A DNA stretch of 64,000 nt from Undaria pinnatifida (taxonomy: Eukaryota; Sar; Phaeophyceae; Laminariales; Alariaceae), in NCBI GenBank assembly GCA_012845835.1, contig JABAKD010000011.1, forward strand, positions 10,974,381-11,038,380, written 5' to 3'. Below the pieces are notes generated by a model that was not told the DNA's origin, made no database searches, and was given only the letters and a program-made list of their open reading frames with translations. The position numbers and the translations under genes were made by a program. How positions within the stretch are numbered: position 1 is the first letter of the stretch; each line of letters begins with the position of its first letter. Of this stretch, positions 32,861 through 43,900 are shown piece by piece.

Positions 32861-35800
32861 CGCGAGTAGCGGTGGGGATTTCCACTTTCGCACGATTCTC
32901 CGCCTTCCCGGGGAGAGAGCGAGCCGTCCCCAGGAGAGCCTTTTCACGCTCCCCGTTCCCTGAGTTCGGAACCGTCGGCCGTAATGCCGCCGGGGACACG
33001 GAGGGCTTATGTGTGAGGCGGGCGCGGCACGGGCGTGCGGTCGCTCGGGGCCGGGTGGCGAACGGTAGAGCGGGTTGCGCCAAATGAATACTGAAACCGA
33101 ATGTTTTTAAGTATCCAAATGACTACCACGACGACGGTAAGCGTATTATATAACACGGATATGCCTGTGTTCAATTATTGTCTATCGCCACCGCCGTCTG
33201 TTACCCTCCTGTCGCGCACACCTGGTGCCGGGTATTTACGCGTTCGCTTCTGCCAGATATCGACGTATTTATTCAGCAGCAGTTCTCCCAACAAAGTGTA
33301 AAGGCCCGTACTTGAACGGGCATGTTGCATAGACCTGTTGGTTATTTCTCACACGCGTCGCTCTTGGTGCCTGAGACAACGCACAATTTTGCAGTTTACG
33401 TATTATAGCTGTGCACTTTTGGGTGCCACAGTGTTCGCAAGCAATCAATTAATCCCCGCGATCATGCATACCGCATGCCCGCGGTGGAACGCGTTCTTGC
33501 TCGCACGTGTGTTATCGCTGCATTGCAGTGGCAGCAATAGCTCGGTACTTGTTGTTCTCAACCTGCTCCAATTTCAAAGGCCGGGACAGGGGGGACGGCA
33601 AGTATGTCGCTCCACCAAGTAATGCGTATCTTTTGTAAGATCGCCGTCGAAGAACGATCGGACCCGCGGCTTTGAAATTAATACTTCCCCTGTGCCATAA
33701 GTAAAGCCCGTTATGGGGGGCAGATCGTATCTCGCCAATGGAGTTTCCCACGATGCTATAGTTAGGTTGTTGAAAAGCTATAGATGTGATGCTCATTTAA
33801 AAAATCTGTAAAAATCCTGGTCGTACTTACTGAGAATTAGTAGGGTCGAAACATGGCCAAATTCGACCAGTTTGTACCATTTACGGCCGAATTTCGACGT
33901 GTTTTCCTGGTTTTGGTACAAATTGTTGAGGCAGCCACGTGACCAAACGGTTTTGAACGAGGCGTAGGTATCGTACAAAGCTGACGGATCGGAGGAAAAG
34001 AGCCAGTTATGAGTTTTTTTCGCGATTTTAGCAATTTATCGGGTTTCCAATGCTCTTCTGTTTTCCGGAAAGGGGCGAAATACAGCCTTTTCGGGGCCGA
34101 CTGATTTCTTCAGGCCGCTCATACATGCAGGATGGTGCGCGAAAAAACTAAACGGGTTTCAACTAAAAAAACATCGAAGATTTCAAGAATATTGTCGCGT
34201 ACGGCATTGAACACGGTTAAGGGTATGTGTAATCATAACGACCTTTACTTATGACACAGAGGAAGTATACCTGGTAATGATGTACAGGTGAAGCATCGAC
34301 CAAAGCCAAGCAGCCTGCAGCGCAAGTCACCACCCCGTTATGGAATTTTAGCTTGTAGTTGGTGGTGTTTGGGCTCGACCCTTTAGTAGTCTAAAATTCG
34401 ATGCTCGACGAACGTGGATCGTATTGCCCTCCCGACGTCCCCCAGTCGCTTGCCTAATATTGTGCTGCTCTGGTTTGTCATGAATTAATCCCGTGAGGAA
34501 ATAGCCCCTCTTGGGCTTGTGAAACCCAGCCATGCCTGTGAACCCACACTGCCGCGCTTACATCGACCAACTCTACACGACTTTCATCGAACCATCACGA
34601 GGATGGTTGGATCGTATGTGTGCGCGCGTCTGTAGAACCCGTCGGGATTGACATACGTGCCGTGTGCGTTGAAAGCGGCTGCAAAAAGTAAACAGAAACG
34701 TGAAACACACGGACATTCACATACAAAAAAAAATGGCATCACTATGACTCTGACATGAGCAGCTTTCCCGCCCTTGAAGCGCCTACCTGGTAGAAAACAT
34801 GTTCGCAGTTCCATGCTCGTTCTTCTCGTTGTTTCTGTCAATAGCAGGCATCACAAAATCTCAAAATGATGGAACTGCCTTCTCCGCGTTATTATACAAA
34901 CATATGGCATTCAGTATAAAACGGGGCGATATATTTTATTAATTGTTCAAGGGATCCAGCATTGGCCACCAAAAATACTTACCAGGGTACCAGGTATTGT
35001 CTTAATCGGAACGGACAAAACTCAATCAGATAGGGCTGGAGCAGGGGGTGGGCCTCACGGAGGTTTCAAGTCATGCCGAGGCCATCGGGTTGAGTTGGGG
35101 GCGTTTTAAAAAATGGTCGATGTCATAATGCTGAAAGCACACGGGGGGGTAATTCAGAAAATATGTACGACGGGGGATGTTTCTTTGGTTACCCACGACT
35201 GCTCATTCGAATATTGACTGCGGCGTGTGCCTTGAAAGCCGATATAGTATCTGGGCCTTCCACATACGTGTAATGTGAAAGCAGATAACGGCATTCTGCC
35301 CTGGCGCCTACCTGGTTGTGCCACAGGGTTTAATGTTTTCCCCTGGAACCTGAACGTTCCGCCTCACGTCCGAGCCGAAGGACCACCGTGAATTAAGCAA
35401 CACACAGAAGACGCGCCCGCACCCCAGCAACGCGAGGCATAACAATAGCGGCCACGGCCACATTAACGCGAGCACATGGGAACGAGTGGGTACTGCCGAT
35501 TGCGAAAAGTGGAAACACATCAAGTCTGGCTGTTGAATTTTGGAAATTCGGAGAAGCGCGGGGACCCACGTGTGAAATTCAAGGCAGACAGCCACACCGC
35601 GACACATCATTTTTTGTTTTACAGATCTTATTATTATGCTGAGAGTAGTGCAGAACACAAAAATAACAAACCGCCGTATTAGGTACAAACGCATGTAATT
35701 ACATGGCACGTCTTTCAGGAATGAAAAACACAACAAATTATGTGAAGCTGACAGCGGTTCACGACTAATGGCAGGTGCAAACTGGCGACTTTAATAATGA

Positions 35801-36130
35801 AGACAGCCCGGACGCCACACGCATGAGTACAGCTATGCGCCTGGTACCTTGCTGTAAGCACTTGCAATGTAAATGTCTGTCACGAAGTTTGCAACTACAG
35901 AGCTTTTGTCTCTAGGATGACAAATTGGCACGGGCACTGGGTGTGCTGGATGTCGATGGGTGGAAAAAACAGTGACGTCAACACACACGTCAGTCACACC
36001 CTATTTTCCATACAAAAACAAATGTATTACGTTTTTACGGCGGTTCGCCACAGGGCTGAGTGTCAGCGATACTTGGAAAAACTCCAAAGTAGTTGTTTGG
36101 GCGGCTGTATTACTACTACGCGTTCAAAGA
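32861..36130. other. Unassigned stretch with a short GC-rich island
   Basis: No gene is recognised. 32,870-33,080 is clearly GC-rich compared with its flanks. TACCWGGTA sites lie at 34,268, 34,784 and 34,988. Two diverged copies of a roughly 150-bp block (GTGTGCGTTGAAAGCGG ... GCGCCTACCTGGT) sit near 34,650-34,795 and 35,230-35,310. Confidence 0.35.
35308..35736 (-). CDS. Hypothetical 142-codon frame with one hydrophobic segment
   Basis: The minus-strand frame from the ATG ending at 35,736 contains a clear hydrophobic stretch (LALMWPWPLLLCLALLGCG) around residues 88-106. It ends GENIKPCGTTR next to CAACCAG|GTAGGC, which would make a good splice donor. No family is recognised. It is open largely by chance in a repeat-rich region, so the call is weak. 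Confidence 0.15.
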   Translation of the reverse strand: MLCFSFLKDVPCNYMRLYLIRRFVIFVFCTTLSIIIRSVKQKMMCRGVAVCLEFHTWVPALLRISKIQQPDLMCFHFSQSAVPTRSHVLALMWPWPLLLCLALLGCGRVFCVLLNSRWSFGSDVRRNVQVPGENIKPCGTTR

Positions 36131-36143
36131 ACAACAAAAAGAC

Positions 36144-38014
36144 CAGGGCTTTTCACGGGTCAGGTCAAACCTAGCGGGTCAGGTCGGGTCGAGTCAGCTG
36201 GCCCGACCCGACCCCTGACCCGACCCGACCCGCGAGAATTTTGAGACGTCTTGACCCGACCCGGCCCGACCCGCGAGATTTTAAAACCTCTTGACCCGAT
36301 CCGACCCGTGAGATTTTGAAAAAGGTTCTGACCCGACCCGACCCGACCCGACGCGCCACACTCCGAGTGACCCGTGAGGTGCGGGTTTTATGCGGGTCGG
36401 GTCGACTGGACCTGTGATATATCTCACGGGTCGAAGTCGAACAGTCACGGGTCAAACATGTCTCGATACGTACCTTGGTCGGTTGGTTGATCCTTGGTCG
36501 TACTTTTCCCAGGATGACGTGCTCTCTGTTTTTTTTACCGGCATTATGTGCAGCGTTGTTATGTGGTGTGCGCGCGAAAAATGATAAAGAGACCGCAAAC
36601 CACGCATGGGCAATTAGCCATGCCCGTAGCGCTAGACCACGGGGTCGACCCGACGAGCGACCCGGCGAGCGAGCTAGTTATCTATGCTGTCTCCGGCCCC
36701 GGCAAGCAGCCTAGCTGAGCCGCCTCCGGCAGCAAGCCCACAATTGGGGCGATAGATCTGTCAGCAGGGGGGGGCTGCGATCCGCGAGGATGCGTTGTCT
36801 GCTGCTGGTGCTTGCTGCTGTGCCAGAGTGCTGCTGCTGCTGTGTTGCTGCTGCTTCGACAACGACTGCTCTTGCTTTTTTACGTTTGGTCACATTTCGT
36901 ACTGGTACGATAATTCTCGAGCTAGCTAGTTACTGTCGTATCTATCTATCGTATGCAGTCCCCGGCCCCGGCAAAAAGCCTAGCTGAGCCGCCCCTGGCA
37001 GCAAGCCCACAACTGGGGCGAGGGGTCTGTCAGCAGGGGCTGCGATCCGCGAGGATCCGGGGTCTGCTGCTAGTGCTTGCTGCTGCCAGTGCTGCTGCCT
37101 CCAGTGCTGCTGCTGCCAGTGCCGCTGCTGCCAGTGCTGCTGCTGCCGCTGCTGCTGCTTCGACGACGACTACCCTTGTCTTTTTACGTTTGGTCGTATT
37201 TCGTACTGGTAAAATTCATACCGGGTATCCAATTTGTACGTATACGTCGTGCATGGGTTCTTATACTGTCATTTGTCGTCTTCATTGTTGCACCCTGCGA
37301 TGCAGCAAGAGTGTGTGGCCTGGCTTTAATAGTGGACTTGAATGGATGACAATATACCTGCTTAATACTTACGGCTTCATCCGACACGGCGATTCGCGTA
37401 GTAATACTTTTATGCCTGGTACGAGAAGTTGCTGTCTGGTTGATGTTTCTGGACGCTATGATAACATACGATCGGAGTATCGGGACGAGAGAGGTTTTCA
37501 TGCAGGAAGCGGCAAGTTTTGTATCATTTTCGGACTCGCGGGTCGGATCCGCGGGTCGGACCCGCGAGGCACCGGCACGACAAGGACCCTCCGGCAGGCA
37601 GCTATGCGTTTGAAAAAGGCGAATCCGCATGCAGAACCGCGAGTTCGACCCGCGGGCCAGCCAAAAACTACCCGCAGGTCATGGTGGCTTGACCCGCGAG
37701 TGACGCGCATCTCGCGGATCATGACCCGACCCGACCCGCGATATTTTGAAAACCTCTTGACCCGACCCGACCCGACCCGCGTGATTTTGAAACCTCTTGA
37801 CCCGACCCGCCCCGACCCGCGATACTTTGAAGACTATTGACCCGACCCGACCCGACCCGACCCGACCCGACCCGACCCGACCCGACCCGACCCGACCCGA
37901 CCCGACCCGACCCGACCCGACCCGACCCGGCCCGACCCGTGAGATTTTGAAACGTAATGACCCGACCCGACCCGCGAGATTTTGAAACCCCCTTGACCCG
38001 ACTCGAAAAGCCTG
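36144..38014. mobile_element. Non-autonomous hAT-like element, copy 2
   Basis: The left end is CAGGGCTTTTCACGGGTC and the right end GACTCGAAAAGCCTG, slightly decayed. The flanking 8-mers are AAAAAGAC (36,136-36,143) and AAAAAGGC (38,015-38,022), one mismatch. The internal plan is as in copy 1: GACCC arrays at both ends, and a duplicated CTG-rich module ending in TTTTTACGTTTGGTC at about 36,707-36,905 and 36,975-37,205. The right array includes an uninterrupted run of about 18 GACCC units (37,839-37,928). No transposase. The mismatch in the duplication and the worn right end suggest it is older than copy 1. Confidence 0.85.
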
Positions 38015-38329
38015 AAAAAGGCAAGGACAAAAAAATATACCTGGTATATATATATCGTATGTACTGCTGTGAAAAAGAGAATGCAAACCTAAATCAATCC
38101 CAAATGAACAGAGGAAAGCAAATGAAACACCTGGTACCTGATGTCGGCGTACCGGGTACGAATAACAGTAGTACGAATAGCATAAAACAAGCCAAGCCAA
38201 ATCGAAATAGGAACTGCAGCAGTAGAAAAAGAAAAACAGAAAAACAGAAGGATTCCTCCCTGGAATGAGACAAAGAAAAAAAAGAAAAAAAAGCAGAAAG
38301 ACGTACAAAATACAAGGTTTAAGAACGTG

Positions 38330-38530
38330 AAACAAGTTTTTAAAAACAGTGGCAAAAGTCATGTCCTCAAACTCACGCCTTGCCCATTTGACCATATTAT
38401 CAAAGATCCATACACACATCGATCCGGAAACAACAATTTTCCCGTCGGCAAGTAAGAGCTGAAGATGGCTGAGGAGTGGGAAAATTTGCCGAAGGCGACC
38501 TCCGGTGTGCCCGACATTACAGTAAGTGGT
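38330..38530 (-). CDS. Unrecognised coding-like segment
   Basis: Within a longer minus-strand frame, residues from 38,530 to 38,330 read CNVGHTGGRLRQIFPLLSHL, then QLLLADGKIVVSGSMCVW, IFDNMVKWARREFEDMTF and ATVFKNLF. The composition and lack of low complexity suggest former coding sequence, unlike the poly-T-rich and RVGSG parts that follow. I do not recognise a family. The segment is preceded by a GC-rich hairpin that interrupts whatever lay upstream. Confidence 0.3.
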
Positions 38531-38585
38531 TACAAGGGCTCCGCTCGGCGGGCGGCTGACGCCGCCCGCTGCGCTCGCGCAAGGA
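38531..38585. repeat. ACAAGGGCTCCGC terminus plus GC hairpin (solo end)
   Basis: TTACAAGGGCTCCGC is followed by GCGGGCGGC, a four-base loop and GCCGCCCGC. The same start plus hairpin arrangement forms both ends of the 6-kb foldback element (24,750 and 30,810). Here no partner end is visible, so it is a solo or truncated end. Confidence 0.6.
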
Positions 38586-38894
38586 AGATACATTTCAACT
38601 AAGAATGTGAAGGGAGCAGAAAGAATAGGCCCATGATTTGGTGTAACTAGCGATTTGATAATGCCAAAAGCTACATGTGCAGAGCTGATTGCCCTGTCTG
38701 CGCTGTGCTGTGTGCTTGTTGGTGATGCTATGTTCTGATCGGCAGTACGGGTGTAAATTGCAAAGAACAAAACGCGAAGAGGATCGGAGAGAGGGAAGGC
38801 AGTCAATGAAAAAATCCAAAAGACGAGTACACACATGTATGTACCGGTAACCTGGTACCTGGTACTTGGCATGATACCTGGTAAAACTGTGTGT

Positions 38895-39520
38895 TATAAA
38901 GAAAGCACAGCGCACAGCACGGCACAGCACCGCACCGCAGGGCAAGGCACGGCAGCACGGTACCGCACGGCCCTGCACTGCACGCTGCTAAGCTATAATA
39001 GCTGGGCTAAGCTGGGAGCATTTAATGTTATTCAATACTGTAGTACGTGCAAACCTGGTGTGGTGTGCCTCGGTACTACTGGATGGTGCTTCGTTGAGTG
39101 AGGCCTGGCATCTGGCATGTACGGAAGAGTAATGGTAAAGCACAGCACGCAGCACGGCAAAGCACCACGCAGTACGGCACCGCACGGCAGGGCACGGCGC
39201 CGCACGGCGCTGCTCTGCACCTCACCGCAGGACAAGGCACGGCACCGCACGGCATCTCACGGCGCTGTGCTGCGCGCTGCTGAGTTATAGCTGAGCCGAG
39301 CTGAGCTGGGAGCATTTAGATTCAACAATGTTGTACGTACAAAGCTGATGTGGTGTTTCTCGGTACTGCGAATGAGACCTGGCATGTACGAAATATTAAG
39401 TATAGCACAGCATGCAGCACGGCACAGCACCGCACAGTACCGTACCGCACAGCGGGGCACGGTACTGCTCGGCGCTGCTCTGCTGAGCTAGCGCTGCGGT
39501 GCGCTACTGAGCCTGAGTGT
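38895..39520. repeat. Tandem array of about 250 bp units with GCACGGCACAGC tracts
   Basis: Three units, each a G/C/A pentamer-like tract (GCACAGCACGGCACAGCACC) followed by GCTGCT..AGCTATA..GAGCTGGGAGCATTTA and then ..GTGCCTCGGTACT. Units begin about 38,900, 39,140 and 39,400, and the third is incomplete. Frames such as RCRALPCGAV are repeat artefacts. Confidence 0.85.
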
Positions 39521-39539
39521 TATTATACTTTGTAAACAA

Positions 39540-40979
39540 AGCAAAAAAAGATAAGCCAGTTTGAACGTGCAAACACTGCGTTTTTCAGTTGGGAACGATT
39601 TGAGGAGCTCTGTTTCAGGCATCCGAGCCCGCTCATCCGTCCGGAATAGAATACGTTAAAGTTGATGTGTGAAACGAAAAAAATGGAGGCCGCGTTTGCT
39701 TCCAGCTCGACCGTGGGAGGTTTTACCCTCGGCTGCCGTGTGGATAAGCTGTGGTCACAAGTGGCGTTCTTGCTCGTCGATTTTTGACGACTCGCGCTTC
39801 CGCACTTTCTGCGACGGACTAAGACTCAGGAAATGTGCAATGTATGACACCACAGCCGAGGTTCGAAACGCAGCGCCACCGCCAGCAGGGTGATAGTCTA
39901 TCCGTTGCACTATCAGTTAGCCCCTGTACCTTTCTGGGACACATTTTTTCTCGCATGCCTCCATGATATTTGGCGCTACAGGACGCTCCGTAGGTGATTC
40001 TCTCGTTTGTGGGAGGGGTCTGACTACGGGGTGGTACAGTGTGTACTGCTGTTAGTGCGTTTCTACAAGCAGAGCTTAATAGCAGGTCTCTAAGCTTTCC
40101 TACCTTGCTTGTAGCCGACACTCGTCCTCGAGTCGACAGTGTTTCGTGAGTGCTAAGAGGCGACATACTAAACTTATGCCCCCGCGGTATCGTTATGATT
40201 TTCAGCCCTAGTATGCAAAAGAGTGCCATCTAGCTGCGCGCAAATAGTCGGCACGGAGAATTAAAAAATGACTGGCGGCTAACGCCTAACCGCTACAGAG
40301 GCTACAAGGATCCCATCCCGGGAGCGACCGTCAGTATGTGCCTCCCCAAGTAAATACCGTAGTATATCCAAACAAAACAAAGACTCCTACGTACTGTTGG
40401 TTCTATTACAGACCACGCTAATCGAACCATGAGTGCTGTGGCACGACCTCCCGTAATGCAAGTGTTGTCGCAGCAGCATCGGTCCGCGCGCTCTGTGCGC
40501 AGGGTCCCCCTGGACATGATCGATATCGCTCAGTTGGTACTATGAAGAGATGGCGGTGTCACGAGCCGATAAAACTTACACGAATTATCGGTCTTGTCGC
40601 TAGTCGCATGCCATTCGACATTTCGACGTGCTCTTTTTGGATACGCACCCGAAGGCTGGCCCGATGTATTTTGTATAATCGGGTGCATACAGCCGGCGCT
40701 GCCTGTTCTTTTCTGTCGGGCGATTGTTTTCTTGGCGCACTCTGCCACAGCAGTCCTATGTTGCCATACGCCATACCGGTATCATGCTGTGCTGAATGTA
40801 GTTTGTTCCTGAATACGTGGTATAAAAACGTGTAGCCTTACACATTGGGACCGGTGCATTCAAAGTTTATACGGGAAGGGAGTCGCCGGAGTAACGCCGG
40901 ATTTCTGCGACAATTTCACAGATTGGTACCCATCAATGAGGCGGATCCAACCCCGATTGACTCGCGGATATGCTTGCAG
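39540..40979. other. Upstream region of the DENN gene; first exon not fixed
   Basis: The first confident exon of the MABP-DENN gene begins at 40,980 with a split codon, so at least one exon lies upstream. A candidate initiator is the ATG at about 40,430 (MSAVARPPVMQVLSQQHRS), whose frame stays open to a donor-like GTACTA near 40,536, but its phase does not match. Other short frames here are unassigned. Confidence 0.3.
39838..39925 (-). ncRNA. Possible tRNA-like segment
   Basis: The minus strand reads GGGGCTAACTGATAGTGCAA, then GGATAGACTATCACCC and GCGTTTCGAACC, resembling a D-arm and T-arm at tRNA-like spacing. The acceptor strands do not pair, so it is not an intact tRNA. It could be a decayed tRNA or SINE head. 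Confidence 0.2.
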
Positions 40980-43900
40980 GAACGATGGGGATTTGGAGCT
41001 TCTTGATCCAGAGCTTCATTCTCCTGAAATGCTCAAGTGCGTGTGGGAAGACGCCATCACGGATATTGTCGTCGTCAGGTCAGTGCCGATGCTGCCGCCG
41101 TGATTGCGCGCTGGACCACTTTTTAGCTCGCGCTTTTCTAAAGTAGTAGATTGGCTTGATTTCACGCCTCTAATAACGGATATGCTGCGGTAGCTCTGGA
41201 TCTCTGGATCTTCGCTTTCTGCCCCATATGTTATGCCAGTGTTTGAGTCCCCAACACAAATACACAATGCAGCAGGGCGTAATATGAAAACAACCAATTC
41301 TTCATCCATACGGCTGACGAAGACCCCCTTTCACGTCCTTCCTTCTTCCGGCAGAACGGGCAAAGGTGAAACCTGCCCAGAAGGGTACGAGCTAATCGAC
41401 CGAACGCCAATGAATCACAACGCTGACCTCAACCACGGAAGCATCACAAGCTGGGGACTTCACAGAGCCGTGCACTTGGCTGTTCGACGGCAACACGTCT
41501 CCAAAAAGTGAGCGCCGTGTGCACGCATGCCCTTCGGCGGTTTCCTGCTAGAGGAAGGGCCATGTGCAGTGTGCACCTTACTTGCTTTGTAGGCGGGCCC
41601 TTGCGTGTGGATGTACAGGCCGATGCAACTTAGTTGTATCAACTTTACGTACGAGGCAAATTATTTTGGAAGGCCTTCTGTCGTGGAAGGCGCAAGCTTT
41701 CTGTGACTGTGAGATGGCCGCACAGAGCGTGCACCACCAGACCCACACCGCCAACGTTATACCTGGGATTTCCTTATCAATACCTGCTGTCATGAATGAT
41801 CAATGCGTAGATGCCGCCCGTTCTTAACGTCATTGCACTTGGAAACCGAAGACATCACCTTTGGGATGATTTGCTCAAATGTGGCACCATGTTGCAGGAC
41901 TATCATGCAATACTTGGGCGTATCTAATTAACAGGAGACACTAAAGTAAATTGTGGATCGAGATTGGATTAAGACGCTCAACTCGACCATAAAGAGCAGA
42001 AATGCTTCGGTATTTGGTCGGTGGATGTTTTACTTTGGGGCTGTTCGTCTCTGTTTTTCCCGATCAGTAACCGCACATAAGATACCTGGCACAGCCGTGT
42101 TTTGTAGTGTATTTAGTATGTTGCCAAGGTTTTACGTTGATTCGATGCTTCGTTTTTGTTTGCGCGATTGCAGAAACGATTATATTGCGGAGATACAGGT
42201 GGTGTACGGTCATTCTGATGAGCTTCCCACTGGCCAAGGGTGGGAGCTGGTGCAAAAATCGGTCTCAGGAAAGAGTGCTAATTTGAACCAGGTGCGCATT
42301 TCATGTGAATTCTTCTCGGCGGTACGAAATATATTACGTCACCTCTTTATCTTAATAGTAAGAACTAGTACATGCGGTGGATGCCGGGAGGTTGGTTCGT
42401 CAGCGTGGTGAACGGCACTGCCTGCCAGCTTGTACGCACCCGCATTTCCGCCAGGTGATGTTTTTGATGCCGACCAGATACCACGGTACAGTACAATACA
42501 GCACGGTGTGACACGATAGCTCTCGTTGATCATGTGTGTACGTTTACGGATGGTGACACGCGTACTGTGGTCGATCCACGGTGAATTTTAGTTTTTATAC
42601 GATAGTGCGTGGTCCGTTCCCACAAAGACCGCTGCTGGAAAGCTTGTGCGTTACCCGCCACATCACACACATGACGCAACACCGACCTCATCCCTCGTCT
42701 TTCGTCCTCCGATTCCCGCATTGACTGCTGAAGAGTTTTTATGCTTTTTGTTGTAGCCACACAATACTTGGTTGCTGGGAAAGTCTGTGCTGACAATTAA
42801 TATCTGCCGACAGTTTGTGCCTTGTTTTAGTGAGTTGGCTTTCAATTTTCTCGGCAAAGGGCTCACGCCTGACCCTGCTCGTGCTCAAATGATTAAAGTA
42901 TTTACGGGAAGCCTCTTGCGGATTCGTTTGCAAACAAGCTTGAACGCATCTCCATGTACTTCGAAGTATGCACACTAGTGAAGGGGTTAGGGGTGAGGCA
43001 CAGAGTATCCCTACAGGTCGACCAAGTGGGCATGTCCCCGGGTGTTGCTCACTTTTGTAGCTCAAAGCGGGAGAGATGCAGCTTTTATTGTTTCCTAGGG
43101 ATCGAAGGTGGCAACTGAGACGAGAGGCAAGAGCCTCTCCGTCTCCTGACTGCCCCGAATATAAAACGCCATCTCATCATACGAAAACGGCCAATTACCT
43201 ATCGAATCATGTAATTACCGGTCTTTCAAGGCCGTACCTTAACATCTAACTGTATTTGGAGTTGACTGCTAGACAGTAGGGGCGCGAACGAGATGCTGAT
43301 ATATTTGGTGAAATCTGATTTGATTTGCGAAATACGTTGTTTTCTCTCCTCCAACGCTCAAGGAACGCTCTAGGCGCCATTACAGAACAGCAACCGCGAA
43401 CTTGCCGACACTTGACGCATGGCTCCAAAAACGGCTTGCCGGGTTTGCCACCTCAAGCCCCCAGACCTGCCATAAGAAATTCGACACAAGGTTGGAGAAT
43501 AGTGTGAACATGCCCCATAGTTTATATTGCATACCGCATCAGGTAGGTGTCAGCCCGTTTTGTCTTGCCAGCCGTGACAAGTGGCAAAAAGTTCGGTGGT
43601 ACCCTCGTGCCAGGTTCATCACCAGGTATTAATCATCAGGTATTTTACCATAGAGGTGCAAGTGCGCGCGATGGGGGCATGCGGCAAGAAAAACAAAGAG
43701 GTGGTACAAGGCTGGTTCAAGCTGAGCGTGCCATTTTTTTTTTAGCCCGACTGCAGTCCACGGCCATTTTTGCTAGATAGACCGTGGAATTTTTTCGAGT
43801 TTTTGGGCCTTAAGGGAAACCAAATTTATCGCGAAAGATACCCCTCCTAAATAAGACCAGCTACAATGGGAGATTAATTGTGGGCCCTCAGAACTGAGAT

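Noticed and set aside
38895-39520. CRISPR-like array
   Set aside because: Units are about 250 bp, largely low-complexity, with no constant short repeat and unique spacers.
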